Shown here one piece after another: positions 41,949-51,748 of a stretch of DNA of 64,000 nucleotides. A model generated the notes under the pieces. The model searched no databases. It saw only the letters and a list, made by a program, of their open reading frames with translations, and was not told the DNA's origin. How positions within the stretch are numbered: position 1 is the first letter of the stretch; the number at the start of each line of letters is the position of its first letter. The stretch is from Plantactinospora sp039889035 (GTDB taxonomy: Bacteria > Actinomycetota > Actinomycetes > Mycobacteriales > Micromonosporaceae): assembly GCA_039889035.1 (NCBI GenBank), contig JBDQQY010000002.1, positions 372,001 through 436,000 on the forward strand, read 5' to 3'. Made by a program: the position numbers and the translations under genes.

Positions 41949-43080
41949 CCGGTACCTCGGCCGGCGGGACGCGTACCGGGAGGTCGTGTGCGGCCAGGAA
42001 GCCCGCCACCGCCGCCGACCACGGAAAGCGTTCGGCCTGCCGGCGGGCCGCCGCCCGGCGTTCCGGGCCCGGCCGGCCGGCCAGCTCCAGCACGGCGTCG
42101 GCGTAGCCCGGTCCCTCGCCCGGCGCGGCCAGCCCGGCCGGGCCGAGCACCTCCGGCAGCGCGCTCTCCGCGCTCGCCACCACCGGGGTACCGCTGGCCA
42201 GCGCCTCCAGGGCGGCCAGGCCGAACGTCTCCACCGGCCCCGGCGCCAGTACCACGTCGGCGGTGGCGAGCAGCCGGGCCAGCAGGTCGCGGTCGGCGAC
42301 GTAGCGCAGGAACCGGACCGGCAGGTCGTCCCGGGCGGCGGTCGCGCGCAGCCGCTCCCGGCGCGGGCCGTCGCCGACCACCACCAGCACCGCGGGTACG
42401 CCCCGGTCCCGCAACCCGGCCAGCGCGGCGAGGGACCGCTCGGCGCGCTTCTCCGGCGACAGCCGACCGCAGTGCAGCAGGAGCAGCTCGTCCGGCTCGG
42501 CGTAGCCGCCGCGCAGCCGGGGGTCGTACCGGTCCGGCCGGAAGTGGTCGAGGTCGACGCCGAGCGGTACCTGACGGAGGTTGCCGGCGCCGATCCGCCG
42601 GAACTCCGCCGCCGCCCACGAGGTGGTGCAGACGATCTGGTCGTGCCCGGCGACGGTACGCAGGTTGAGCCGGTCGGCCACCCGGCGGAGCTGACCACCG
42701 GGGAGCAGCCGGAGCAGCCCGTCGAGGCTCTCGTGCGACACCATCATGCTGCGTACGCCGTGCCGGCGGGCCCAGGCGCCGGTCCAGCGCAACGTCGTAC
42801 GGTCGGAGATCTCCAGCCGGTCCGGGCGCAGCTCGCGCAACAACCGGGCCAGCCGTACCCGGTCGACGATCACCCGGTAGCCGCCCATCCCGGGTACGGA
42901 CGGACTGGCCAGCGTGATCACCCGGCCCTGCTCGGTCCACTCGTCGGTGTCGTGCCGGCCGGGCATCACCAGCACCGGTTCGTGCCCGGCGGCGGCGTAC
43001 CCGGCGCCGAGCTGGCGCAGCGCGGTACGCAGCCCGCCCGAACTCTCGGTGATGAAGTTGGCCAGCCGCACGATCCGCAC
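41929..43080 (-). CDS. GT4 family glycosyltransferase
   Basis: 383 residues, retaining GT-B glycosyltransferase of family 4. N-terminal half begins RIVRLANFITESSGGLR (acceptor domain); the C-terminal half has LLLHCGRLSPEKRAERSL, VVVGDGPRRERL and the nucleotide-sugar motif APGPVETFGLAALEALASGTPVV. GTG 43080 has GGGAGA upstream. The donor is probably GDP-mannose or similar, as in PIM and lipoglycan enzymes. It lies 107 bases after a second GT4 gene on the same strand. Confidence 0.85.
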   Translation of the reverse strand: MRIVRLANFITESSGGLRTALRQLGAGYAAAGHEPVLVMPGRHDTDEWTEQGRVITLASPSVPGMGGYRVIVDRVRLARLLRELRPDRLEISDRTTLRWTGAWARRHGVRSMMVSHESLDGLLRLLPGGQLRRVADRLNLRTVAGHDQIVCTTSWAAAEFRRIGAGNLRQVPLGVDLDHFRPDRYDPRLRGGYAEPDELLLLHCGRLSPEKRAERSLAALAGLRDRGVPAVLVVVGDGPRRERLRATAARDDLPVRFLRYVADRDLLARLLATADVVLAPGPVETFGLAALEALASGTPVVASAESALPEVLGPAGLAAPGEGPGYADAVLELAGRPGPERRAAARRQAERFPWSAAVAGFLAAHDLPVRVPPAEVPATSGGR

Positions 43081-43187
43081 GCCGTCTCCCTGCTCTGTCC
43101 GTCGGCGGCCCGAAGTTCCGCACCGAAGAGATCGATCTGTTCGCCGCCCTGCCCGGAGGTCACCGGTTTCCCCATGGAGAGGCCCGG

Positions 43188-44360
43188 TCACGCGGCCGCC
43201 TGCCGCAGCCGGAACAGCCGGCCCGGCCGCGGACTGCCCACCGCCGGCGCCTCGGCGAGTACCGCCGTGTAGTGCCCGATCAGCTCGTCACCGATCGCCG
43301 TCCAGGTACGCCCGCGCACCGCGGCCCGCCCCGCCCGGCCGTACTCCGCCCGGCGGTCCGGGTCGGCGACCAGCCCGGCGATCGCGGCGGTGAAGGCGTC
43401 CGGATCGTCCGGCCGGACCAGGTGACCGGTCCGGCCGTCCCGCACCAGGTCGAGCGGCCCACCGGCGGCCGGGGCCACCACGGGCAGCCCGCTGGCCATC
43501 GCCTCCTGCACCGTCTGGCCGAACGTCTCGTACGGGCCGGTGTGCGCGAAGACGTCGAGGCTGGCGTAGATCCGGGCGAGCTGCCGGCCGTGCCGGGGGC
43601 CGACGAAGAGCGCCTGCGGCAGTGCGCGGCGCAGCGCGGGACCGGCCGGCCCGTCGCCGACCACCACCACCCGGACCCCGGGCAGCGTGCTCGCCCCGGC
43701 CAGCAGGTCCACCCGCTTCTCCACCGCCAGCCGGCCCACGTAGCCGACCAGTACCTCCCCGCCGGGGGCGAGGGCGCGGCGCAGCGCGGCGCTGCGGTGC
43801 TCCGGCCGGAACCGCTCGCTGTCCACGCCGCGCTGCCACAGCCAGATCCGCTGGATGCCGTGCTCGTCCAGGGCGCTCGCGGTGGCGCTGGACGGGGCCA
43901 GGGTGCGGTTCGCGCAGTTGTGCACCCGACGCAGCCAGCGCCACGCCGCCGCCTCGGTCAGCCGTACCCGGTACGCCCGCGCGTACGCGGCGACGTCGGT
44001 CTGGTAGACGGCCACCGAGGGCAGCCCCATCGCCCGGGCCACCGCGACGCCCCGGGCGCCGAGCACGAACGGGCTGGCCAGGTGCACCACCTCGGCGTCG
44101 TGCGCGCGCAACGCCGCCGCCAGATCCCGCCCGGGCAGGCCGAGGCGGAACTGCGGGTAGCCGGGCATGGGCACCGACGGCAGCCGTACCACCGGGTAGG
44201 GCAGCGCGTCGGCACCGTCCCGGGCGCCGGCCGCCGGCTGCGGTGCGATCACCAGGGGCCGGTGACCGCGCCGTACCAGGTGCTCGGCGACCCGTACGAC
44301 CGAGTTCGCCACCCCGTTGACATCCGGCGGAAAGGACTCCGTGACGATCGCGATCCGCAT
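43188..44360 (-). CDS. GT4 family glycosyltransferase (MgtA-like)
   Basis: 390 residues, GT-B fold of family 4 resembling mycobacterial MgtA-type mannosyltransferases. It shows RIAIVTESFPPDVNGVANSV, GYVGRLAVEKRVDLLAG, VVVGDGPAGPALR and the donor motif GPYETFGQTVQEAMASGLPVVAPAAGGPLDLV. It probably transfers mannose to a glycolipid or polysaccharide at the membrane. Family identity is firm, but the acceptor is inferred. Confidence 0.86.
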   Translation of the reverse strand: MRIAIVTESFPPDVNGVANSVVRVAEHLVRRGHRPLVIAPQPAAGARDGADALPYPVVRLPSVPMPGYPQFRLGLPGRDLAAALRAHDAEVVHLASPFVLGARGVAVARAMGLPSVAVYQTDVAAYARAYRVRLTEAAAWRWLRRVHNCANRTLAPSSATASALDEHGIQRIWLWQRGVDSERFRPEHRSAALRRALAPGGEVLVGYVGRLAVEKRVDLLAGASTLPGVRVVVVGDGPAGPALRRALPQALFVGPRHGRQLARIYASLDVFAHTGPYETFGQTVQEAMASGLPVVAPAAGGPLDLVRDGRTGHLVRPDDPDAFTAAIAGLVADPDRRAEYGRAGRAAVRGRTWTAIGDELIGHYTAVLAEAPAVGSPRPGRLFRLRQAAA

Positions 44361-44530
44361 GCGCTCACCGTCGTGCAGGTCCCCACCGTCCAGGTCACGG
44401 CATCATGACCTGCCGGCGAACTGTCAGCGACGAAGCGTGGAGCCGGTGGCCGGGCGGCGGATCAGCTCGACCCCTCCGGGCTGCCGGCGGTTACCCGCTT
44501 CGAGTACCCCGACCCGGGCCAGCCGGCCGC

Positions 44531-47500
44531 TCAGCCCCGGTCGCCGTCGAGCAGGAACGTCCGCCGCTCGTCCGGGGTGAACGGCCGGGTGGCCCGGGCG
44601 GCCGCCGTGTCGAGCAGCTTCTCGACCGGGCCGCAGACGTCGCAGCTCCAGATCCGTACCGAGCCGTCGGAGTGCACGGTGGCGACCCGTTCGCCGTCCG
44701 GGGCGAACGCGAAGCCGAGTGGCCCGGGGCCGAGGGTACGCAGGGTCACCGGCTCGGTGGCCCCGCCGACCGCCCAGAGCTGGATCCCGGTCAGCTCCTC
44801 GCCACCGCCGAGGATCGCCAGGTGCCGCCCGTCGGGTGTGTAGCCGAGCCGCGTGGTGGCGGCGCCCTGGCCGGCGGAGGCGAGCACCACCCGGGCGGCC
44901 CCGCCGGCCGCCGGCCAGATCCGGATGGTGCTGTCCCGGCTCAGCCCGGCCACCGAACCGCCGTCGGGGCTGAACGACACCGAGCTGACCGGATCGGCAC
45001 CGCCGTGCAGGGTGGCGACCTCGGCACCGGTGACGGTCCGGACCCGTACGCCGCCGTCCTCGGTGCCGGTCGCCACCCGGGAGCCGTCCGGGCTGAACGC
45101 CGCACCCGAGCCGGCCGGCGCCAGGTCGATGGCGACCGGTTGGCCGTCGAGGCGGTCCCAGAGCCGGATTCCGCCGCTGCCACTGGTCAACAGCCGCCGA
45201 CCGTCCGGGCCGAACGTGACCCGGGTCGCCCGGCCGGCCTCGAAGGCGAGCAGTTGCCGACCGGACGGCCAGTCCCAGAGCCGCACCGTACCGGCCGCGT
45301 CGAGGCTGGCCAGCCGCCGCCCGTCCGGCGCGAACGCGACGTCCATGGTCATCCCGGCGTGCCCGGGCAGTACGACCGGGGCGGCGGCACCGGCGACGAG
45401 GATCGGGCCGGCCCGGTCGACCGGTACCGGCCAGATCCGGACCGTACCGTCGAAGATGCCCGCGCTGGCCAGGTGGCTGCCGTCCGGGCTGAACCGCGCG
45501 GCGTGCACCAGCCCGTCGTGCGGTTGCGCGACCGTCGGGTCGAACGGGCCGCCGATGTCCCAGCGCCGGACGGTGCCGTCCTGCCCCACGCTGACCAGCC
45601 GGCCGTCCGGGGTCAGTGCGACCGCGCAGACCGTACCGGCGTGCCCGCGCAGCGGCAGCGGGTCGAAGGCACCGGTCGGGTCCCAGATGGTGACCACGCC
45701 GTACGCGTTCTTGGTGACCAGCCGGCGCCCGTCCGGGCTGAACGCGGCGGGGAAGGCGCTGCGCAGCCGGCCGAGTACCGTCGGCTGGCCGCCGCCGGTC
45801 GGCCAGATCCGCAGTACGCCGCCGTCCTCGGTGGTGGCGTTGTCGACGCCGACGATCCGCTCGCCGTCCGGGCTGAACAGCAGGCCGTCGGCGGTACCGG
45901 TGGAGTCGGCGAGCAGCGTCGGCGCCCGGCCCGGCTCGGCCGTCCGCCAGATCCTCGTCGGGGCGTCGCCGGTGGCGGCGGCCAACCGCCGCCCGTCGGG
46001 TGACCAGGCCAGCGAGTGCACGGCGCCGCGCGCGGCGGGAAGCGGGCGGGCCCGGGGCGGGCCGGTCAACTCCCAGATCCGGACCACGCCGGCCCCGTCG
46101 CCGGTGGCCAGCCGCCGGCCGTCGGGGCTGAACGCGACGTCGCGGACCGGCTTGTGATGACCGGAGAGCAGCAAGGGGGCCCGGTCGGGGTCGGCGGTGT
46201 CCCAGAGCCGCACCGAGGCGGACTCGCCCGCGCTGGCGACCCGTCGACCGTCCGGGCTGATCGCCAGGGCGGTCAGCAGCTCCGGACCCGGCTCGGCCAG
46301 CGTCACCGGTGGGCGGTCGGGCGCGGCCGGCTGCCAGAACTGCACGGACTTCCGCTCCCCGGCGGCGACGGCGTACCGGCCGTCCGGAGTGAGCGCGGCC
46401 TGCTTGACCGGCGCGGCGAAGACCCGCCGCCCCTCGATACCGCGCCAGCTCAGCGTCGCCTGCCGCAACACCGTCTCGGCCTCGGCGTCCGGCCGCACCT
46501 GGAAGGCTCGCCGGGCCAGCAGGAACGCCAGTTGCGGATCGCGGGACATCTGGGCCCGCGCCCCGGCGACCAACTGCCGGTGTACGGCGAGATCCCGCTG
46601 CCCCCGCGCCTGCTGGGCCTGTACCACCGCCACCGAGGCCAGCACGGTCACCACCGAGACGACGGCCGCCAGTGCGGCCCCGAGCAGCCGTCGACGGCGA
46701 CGGCGACCGGCCGCCCAGCGGTCCTCGGCCCGCCGGCTGGCGTCGAGGTATTCCCGTTCCGCGCTGGTCAGGCTCTCCGGGTGCGCCTGCGCCCATGCCT
46801 GGGCCCGGGACAGTGCCAGCCCCCGGTAGAGCCCGCCCGGGTCGTGGTCGAGCGACCGCCACCCCGCCGCGGCCTGGGTGAGCTGCCGGTGCACGCGTAC
46901 GCCGTCGAGGTCCTCCTCCAGCCAGCGGCGCAACCGGGGCCAGGCGTCGAGCAGCGCCTCGTGGGCCAGCCGTACCGAGCGGTCGTCCAGGGTGACCAGT
47001 CGGGCGGCGGCGAGCCGTTCCAGTACGCCCGAGGTCAGCGCGTCCGTCTCGGCCAGTTCGGCCCGGTCCACCCGGCGGGCGGTCGGCAGCCCGGGCCGGT
47101 CCAGCGGTGCCGCCGACTCGTCCCCGGTGCCGATCTCCACCATCCGGAGCAGTACGTGCCGGGCCGCCTGCCGCTGCCCGGGATCGAACTCCTGCCAGAC
47201 CCGTTCGGCGGTCTGCGCCACCGCGCCGTCGATCCCGCCGGCCGCCTGGTAGCCGGCCAGGGTCACCGCGCTGCCCCGGCGCCGCCGCCACGCCTCCAGC
47301 AGCACGTGCGAGGCGACCGGCAGTGCACCGGCCCGGCCGGCGACCTGGGCCACGATGGTGGAGACCAGGGCCCCCTCGACCATCGCCCCGGCCCGCTCGG
47401 CGGGGCGTACCACCGCGTCCCGGACCTGGGCGGCGGTCATCGGCCCGACCAGCACCTGGGCGTCGGCCAGCGCCGCCACCAGCTCGGGCAGCTCGGCGCA

Positions 47501-48322
47501 GTGACCGTAGAAGTCGGCGCGTACCCCGAGGACGACCCGCAGCCGGCTGTCCGGTGCGGCGACCGCGGCCAGCAGCGCGGCCACGAACCCGGCCCGGGCG
47601 TCGGCGTCCCGGCAGAGCGTGAATACCTCCTCGAACTGGTCGACCACCAGCCACAGGTCGGCCTCGGCGGGGGCGTCGGCCAGCAGTTGCCGGACCGTCA
47701 GGTGCAGCCGTGCCGGGTCGGCGGCGAGGTCGGCGCGGAGCGCACCGGCCGGGATCCGGAGCAGCCGGCCGAGCTGCACCGCCAGCTCGCCGAGCGGATC
47801 CTGCCCGGGGGTCAGCACCAGCACCGGCGGCCCTTCCGGCCGGGCCGTCACCGAGGGGACCAGCCCGGCCCGGAGTACCGAGGACTTGCCGCTGCCGGAG
47901 GCACCGAACAGCGCCACGAACCGCCGGCCGGCGAGTCGCTGCCGCAGGTCGTCGACGACGTCCTCGCGGCCGAAGAACCACTCCGCCCGCTCCGGCCCGT
48001 ACGCCAGCAGGCCCTGGTAGGGGGCGTCGTCGGTATGGGGCGGGCGGGGGGTCGGCGGCTCGTCCCGGGCGATCCGGCGCCAGCGGGCCTCCCACTCGGC
48101 CAGGTCACCGCCGCACGCGGTCACGTACGCCAGGGTGACGGCGAGGGTCGGCAGCCGCCGCCCGCCGGCCGCCTCGGAGAGGGTGGTCGCGGAGAAGTGC
48201 GCCCGGCGGGCCAGTTCCCGGTAACCGGGGAGGCCGGCCTTCTCCCGCAGCAGGCGTAGCCCGGCGGCGAACTCCCGCACCTCCGGGCTTCCCGGCCCCA
48301 GTACGCCCTCCGGTCGCGGCAT
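44531..48322 (-). CDS. HTH-nSTAND NTPase with WD40 propeller
   Basis: 1263 residues. Residues 12-85 are an XRE-like helix-turn-helix (VREFAAGLRLLREKAGLPGYRELARRAHFSATTLSEA). An nSTAND-type NTPase follows with Walker A GASGSGKSS (140-148), Walker B LWLVVDQFEE (223-232) and a helical LLEAW sensor region. One membrane segment lies near 555-580, and the rest is a WD40 array of about 14 blades (SPDGRRLA... VRLWD). The C-terminus CDVCGPVEKLL is usual for this actinobacterial group. STAND proteins are signal-gated switches, and nSTAND modules occur in defence systems, but a defence role here is unproven. ATG 48322 has GAGGAAG upstream. Confidence 0.85.
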   Translation of the reverse strand: MPRPEGVLGPGSPEVREFAAGLRLLREKAGLPGYRELARRAHFSATTLSEAAGGRRLPTLAVTLAYVTACGGDLAEWEARWRRIARDEPPTPRPPHTDDAPYQGLLAYGPERAEWFFGREDVVDDLRQRLAGRRFVALFGASGSGKSSVLRAGLVPSVTARPEGPPVLVLTPGQDPLGELAVQLGRLLRIPAGALRADLAADPARLHLTVRQLLADAPAEADLWLVVDQFEEVFTLCRDADARAGFVAALLAAVAAPDSRLRVVLGVRADFYGHCAELPELVAALADAQVLVGPMTAAQVRDAVVRPAERAGAMVEGALVSTIVAQVAGRAGALPVASHVLLEAWRRRRGSAVTLAGYQAAGGIDGAVAQTAERVWQEFDPGQRQAARHVLLRMVEIGTGDESAAPLDRPGLPTARRVDRAELAETDALTSGVLERLAAARLVTLDDRSVRLAHEALLDAWPRLRRWLEEDLDGVRVHRQLTQAAAGWRSLDHDPGGLYRGLALSRAQAWAQAHPESLTSAEREYLDASRRAEDRWAAGRRRRRRLLGAALAAVVSVVTVLASVAVVQAQQARGQRDLAVHRQLVAGARAQMSRDPQLAFLLARRAFQVRPDAEAETVLRQATLSWRGIEGRRVFAAPVKQAALTPDGRYAVAAGERKSVQFWQPAAPDRPPVTLAEPGPELLTALAISPDGRRVASAGESASVRLWDTADPDRAPLLLSGHHKPVRDVAFSPDGRRLATGDGAGVVRIWELTGPPRARPLPAARGAVHSLAWSPDGRRLAAATGDAPTRIWRTAEPGRAPTLLADSTGTADGLLFSPDGERIVGVDNATTEDGGVLRIWPTGGGQPTVLGRLRSAFPAAFSPDGRRLVTKNAYGVVTIWDPTGAFDPLPLRGHAGTVCAVALTPDGRLVSVGQDGTVRRWDIGGPFDPTVAQPHDGLVHAARFSPDGSHLASAGIFDGTVRIWPVPVDRAGPILVAGAAAPVVLPGHAGMTMDVAFAPDGRRLASLDAAGTVRLWDWPSGRQLLAFEAGRATRVTFGPDGRRLLTSGSGGIRLWDRLDGQPVAIDLAPAGSGAAFSPDGSRVATGTEDGGVRVRTVTGAEVATLHGGADPVSSVSFSPDGGSVAGLSRDSTIRIWPAAGGAARVVLASAGQGAATTRLGYTPDGRHLAILGGGEELTGIQLWAVGGATEPVTLRTLGPGPLGFAFAPDGERVATVHSDGSVRIWSCDVCGPVEKLLDTAAARATRPFTPDERRTFLLDGDRG

Positions 48323-48368
48323 GGCCCTTCCTCACCCGTACGTCGCTCGTCGTGGTCGGCCCGTCGGC

Positions 48369-48412
48369 TGTCCGGAATTGATTGTCCGGGTCGGCGGGCC
48401 GAAGCCGGACAA
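48369..48412. promoter_or_regulatory. TTGTCCGG repeats upstream of nSTAND gene
   Basis: TGTCCGG (48369..48375), TTGTCCGG (48382..48389) and the inverted CCGGACAA (48405..48412) lie in the 165-base gap divergent from the secreted protein gene. The last two form an 8-base inverted repeat with a 15-base gap. They are candidate sites for the protein's own HTH domain. Confidence 0.45.
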
Positions 48413-48487
48413 CGAGTCGGCGACTAGACATCTCCTCAACAGGGGTGCGACAGGCGCCCCACCAGCCAGATCACGAGGTGATCAGTA

Positions 48488-49120
48488 ATGCGATCCACTT
48501 TCCTCCGCAGTCCGCTCCGCCAGCTCTTCGTGCGGTCGCCGGGCGGCGCGGCGGGCTCGGCGCCCGGCGCGGCGGCCGGGGCCTCCCGCCGGACGGGCCG
48601 GCGGATCGGGGCGGCGGCGGTCCTGCTCGGACTGACCGCGGCCCTGCTCGCCGGGACGGCATCGCCGGCCAGCGCGGCGATCATCACGGTCCAGGACGGG
48701 TTCGAGGGAGCCCAGGCGGCGAACTGGAGCTTCACCCATGTCGGCGACGGCGCCGGTGGGTTCAGCTCGCTGCAGACCCACGGCGGGGTGCAGGACGGGT
48801 TCATCTCGATCCGCAGCGCCGGCTTCTCCTCGGTCGCCCGGCGGGTTCTGCTGCCGACGACCACGAGCTGCACGGCGGGCATCTGGGTCAACCCGGCGGT
48901 GGCCACCCAGCAGCTCAACTTCGAGATCATCGAGCCGAACAGCTTCACGTACGTGGCGCTGAAGACGGTGGTGCTCAGCGGTGCCGCGCCGTACACCTTC
49001 GTCTCCACCTCGTGGAACCACGGCCCGACGGACATCCTGGTCCGGGTCTCGCTGATCGGCGTCAACGGCGTGACGCTGGGGACCTGGGTCGACGACCTGG
49101 GCATCCTCTGCCACACCTGA
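48488..49120 (+). CDS. Secreted beta-sandwich protein of unknown function
   Basis: 210 residues. A Sec-type signal peptide spans about 1-64 (long basic n-region, VLLGLTAALLAGTASPASA cut site). The mature part is about 145 residues of beta strands (VQDGFEGAQAANWSF...) that resemble a CBM-like jelly roll, ending with WVDDLGILCHT and two Cys. Probable extracellular binding protein. It is divergent from the nSTAND gene. Confidence 0.75.
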   Translation: MRSTFLRSPLRQLFVRSPGGAAGSAPGAAAGASRRTGRRIGAAAVLLGLTAALLAGTASPASAAIITVQDGFEGAQAANWSFTHVGDGAGGFSSLQTHGGVQDGFISIRSAGFSSVARRVLLPTTTSCTAGIWVNPAVATQQLNFEIIEPNSFTYVALKTVVLSGAAPYTFVSTSWNHGPTDILVRVSLIGVNGVTLGTWVDDLGILCHT

Positions 49121-49141
49121 GCCGTCGGCCCGTCACGCGGT

Positions 49142-49172
49142 CGGGTGCCGTCCCTGCCAGGGGCGGCACCCG
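49142..49172. terminator. Terminator between convergent genes
   Basis: Perfect 9-base arms CGGGTGCCG (49142..49150) and CGGCACCCG (49164..49172), with inner CCC/GGG pairing. Confidence 0.75.
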
Positions 49173-49232
49173 CCGTCGGTCGACTGTCGAGCTGCCCCGT
49201 CCGTGCGCCCAGCCGTCCGGCTCACCGTGTGG

Positions 49233-50225
49233 TCAGTGCGGTATCCCGTCCGCGACCCAGCGCCGGATCTGGGCCGCGGCCTGATCGGCGACGGGGTTGC
49301 CGGGAGGGCGGGTCACCAGGTCGCTGAGCGCGAACATGTCCAGGACCCGGCCCAGGTACGCCCAGTCGTCCGGCAGCGGCAGGTCGGCCGGCTGGTGACC
49401 GGCGAAACCGGCCCGGAAGCCGTCGACGAACTCGGCCGGATAGTCGGGGCCGAACCGCAGCATGTTGGCGGCGTCGGCGTACGGGCAGCCGGCGTAGCCG
49501 AACTCCCAGTCCAGTACGGCGGTCACCCGCCAGCCTCCGCCGTCGGCGCCGACCAGGATGTTCTTCGGGTTGATGTCGGCGTGCACCAGCCGGGAGTGCG
49601 GGTCGACCCGCGCCAGTGCCGCAGCGTGCTCCGCGCAGAGCTTCACCCAGTCATCCCGGGTGGCCCGGTCGAGCCGATCCGCCTGAACCGCGTCCATGCA
49701 GCTCGCCGCGACCTCGGGCAACTGCACCGACCACGGGCGTTCGCCGCGTACCGTGAGCTGCCCGTCGGCGAAGAACCCCGGCCGGTCGTACGTCACCGCG
49801 CCGATGCCGGCGACCACCCGGCCCACCTCGGCGCCGAGGTCGCCCAGCGGTGGCCCGGTCGACCCGTCGGCGCCGAGCACCTGCTCCAGCGGGGTGCCCG
49901 GAACGTACTCGATCACCATCGCGGGGCGGGTGTCCGGCTCCCCTCCTGCGGCCGGCACGACGAGCAGCACCTCGGGGACCGGGACGTGCCGGCGGGCCGT
50001 CGCCATCACCGCCGCCTCGACGGCCGGGTCCGGTCCGCCCAACCGGACGACGACCTGGCCGTCGGCGAGGGTGACCAGGCAGGTCTCGTGGGAGAACCCG
50101 CCGGCCAGCCGGCGGGTGGCCAGCACCGTGCTGCCCAGCACCTCGGCGATCGTGTGGATCTCGTCCAAGGTCCGTCGACTCTCGTTCAAGGTCTGTCGAC
50201 GACGGCCGGGCTCTCGCGCCGTCAC
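49233..50225 (-). CDS. APH-like small-molecule kinase
   Basis: 330 residues of the aminoglycoside/choline kinase family. The catalytic loop is HADINPKNIL and the Mg loop VLDWEFGYAGCPYADAANML. The N-terminal lobe contains GFSHETCLVTLADGQVVVRLG. The GTG at 50225 overlaps the glpK stop (GTGA), so it is coupled to glycerol kinase; the first 25 residues are unlike the family, so the true start may be later. The substrate is unknown. The operon context would allow a sugar alcohol or glycerol-like substrate, but this is inference. Confidence 0.82.
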   Translation of the reverse strand: MTAREPGRRRQTLNESRRTLDEIHTIAEVLGSTVLATRRLAGGFSHETCLVTLADGQVVVRLGGPDPAVEAAVMATARRHVPVPEVLLVVPAAGGEPDTRPAMVIEYVPGTPLEQVLGADGSTGPPLGDLGAEVGRVVAGIGAVTYDRPGFFADGQLTVRGERPWSVQLPEVAASCMDAVQADRLDRATRDDWVKLCAEHAAALARVDPHSRLVHADINPKNILVGADGGGWRVTAVLDWEFGYAGCPYADAANMLRFGPDYPAEFVDGFRAGFAGHQPADLPLPDDWAYLGRVLDMFALSDLVTRPPGNPVADQAAAQIRRWVADGIPH

Positions 50226-51748
50226 TCGTCCTCGACCCAGTCCAGGGTGCGGGCCACCGCCTTGCGCCAGTTGCGCAGCTCGCGGTCCCGGTGCGCCGGG
50301 TCCATCGCCGGCGTCCAGTCGGCGTCCTGGCGCCACTGGGCGCGCAGCGTCGCCAGGTCCGGCCAGAAGCCGACCGCCAGGCCGGCGGCGTACGCGGCAC
50401 CGAGGCAGGTGGTCTCGCTGACCTTCGGGCGGACCACCGGTACGTCGAGCACGTCGGCGAGGAACTGCATCAACAGGTTGTTGGCGGTCATCCCGCCGTC
50501 GACCCGGAGCCGGCGCAGCGCCACGTCCGAGTCGGCGTTCATCGCGTCGACCACCTCGCGGGTCTGCCAGGCGCTCGCCTCCAGCACGGCCCGGGCCAGG
50601 TGCCCCTTCGTGACGTAGCCGGTGAGGCCGGCGATGACGCCCCGGGCGTCGCTGCGCCAGTGCGGGGCGAACAGCCCGGAGAAGGCCGGTACGACGTAGC
50701 AGCCGCCGTTGTCCTCGACGGTCCGGGCCAGTTCCTCGATCTCCGGTGCGCTGGAGATCAGCCCGAGGTTGTCCCGGAGCCACTGCACCAGCGAGCCGGT
50801 GACCGCGATCGCCCCCTCCAGGGCGTACGTCGCCGGCTGGTTGCCGATCCGGTAGCCGACCGTGCTGAGCAGCCCGTGCCGGGAGGTCACCGGGCTCTCG
50901 CCGGTGTTGAGCAGCAGGAAGCTCCCGGTGCCGTACGTGCACTTGGCCTCGCCCGGCTGGAAGCAGGTCTGCCCGAACAGTGCCGCCTGCTGGTCACCGA
51001 GCGCGCTGGCCACCGGCACTCCGGCCAGCGGCCCGGTGCCGGACGGGCCGTCGGCGGTGCCGGAGAGGCCGTCGGCGGTGCCGTAGACCTCCGCCGACGA
51101 GCGGATCTCCGGCAGCATCCCGGCCGGGATGCCGAGCACGTCCAGGATCTCCGGATCCCAGTCGAGGCTCCGCAGGTCCATCAGCAGCGTCCGGCTGGCG
51201 TTGGTCACGTCGGTGACGTGCCGCCCGGTCAGCTTCCAGATCAGCCAACTGTCCATCGTGCCGAAGAGCACCTCGCCCCGGGCGGCCCGGTCCCGCAGGC
51301 CGTCGACGTTGTCGAGCAGCCAGCGCAGCTTCGGCCCGGAGAAGTAGGTGGCCAGCGGCAGTCCGGTGCGCTCCCGGAAGCGTTGCTCGCCGTACTCGGC
51401 GTCGAGCCGGCGCAAAAGCGGTGCGGTGCGGGTGTCCTGCCAGACGATGGCGTGGTGCACCGGCCGACCGGTGACCCGGTCCCACACCACCGTGGTCTCT
51501 CGCTGGTTGGTGATGCCGATCGCGGCGAGTTGGTCGGCGCCGATCCCCGCCTCGGCCAGCGCCTCCGGCACCACCTGGCAGACCGCGGCCCAGATCTCCT
51601 CGGCGTCGTGCTCGACCCAGCCGGGGCGGGCAAAGATCTGCCGGTGCTCCCGCTGGGCCATCGACACGATGCCGCCCTCGGCGTCGAAGACGATGCAGCG
51701 GGACGAGGTGGTGCCCTGGTCGATCGCGGCGACGAACTGACCGGTCAC
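50222..51748 (-). CDS. glpK: Glycerol kinase
   Basis: 508 residues of the FGGY kinase family, phosphorylating glycerol to glycerol-3-phosphate. Motifs include the N-terminal FVAAIDQGTTSSRCIVF, NQRETTVVWD, LGDQQAALFGQ and the C-terminal LRVDGGMTANNLLMQFLAD signature. The GTG start at 51748 has only a weak ribosome site. An insertion of two 7-residue repeats (GTADGLSGTADGPSG) follows SAEVY, coded by a 21-bp tandem duplication at 51036..51077. It is followed by a coupled APH-like kinase gene. Confidence 0.93.
   Translation of the reverse strand: MTGQFVAAIDQGTTSSRCIVFDAEGGIVSMAQREHRQIFARPGWVEHDAEEIWAAVCQVVPEALAEAGIGADQLAAIGITNQRETTVVWDRVTGRPVHHAIVWQDTRTAPLLRRLDAEYGEQRFRERTGLPLATYFSGPKLRWLLDNVDGLRDRAARGEVLFGTMDSWLIWKLTGRHVTDVTNASRTLLMDLRSLDWDPEILDVLGIPAGMLPEIRSSAEVYGTADGLSGTADGPSGTGPLAGVPVASALGDQQAALFGQTCFQPGEAKCTYGTGSFLLLNTGESPVTSRHGLLSTVGYRIGNQPATYALEGAIAVTGSLVQWLRDNLGLISSAPEIEELARTVEDNGGCYVVPAFSGLFAPHWRSDARGVIAGLTGYVTKGHLARAVLEASAWQTREVVDAMNADSDVALRRLRVDGGMTANNLLMQFLADVLDVPVVRPKVSETTCLGAAYAAGLAVGFWPDLATLRAQWRQDADWTPAMDPAHRDRELRNWRKAVARTLDWVEDE

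Noticed and set aside
49233..50942. N-terminal extension of the APH-like kinase beyond 50225
   Set aside because: The extension would run through the glpK coding region in antisense-like composition; the GTGA overlap with glpK gives a better start.
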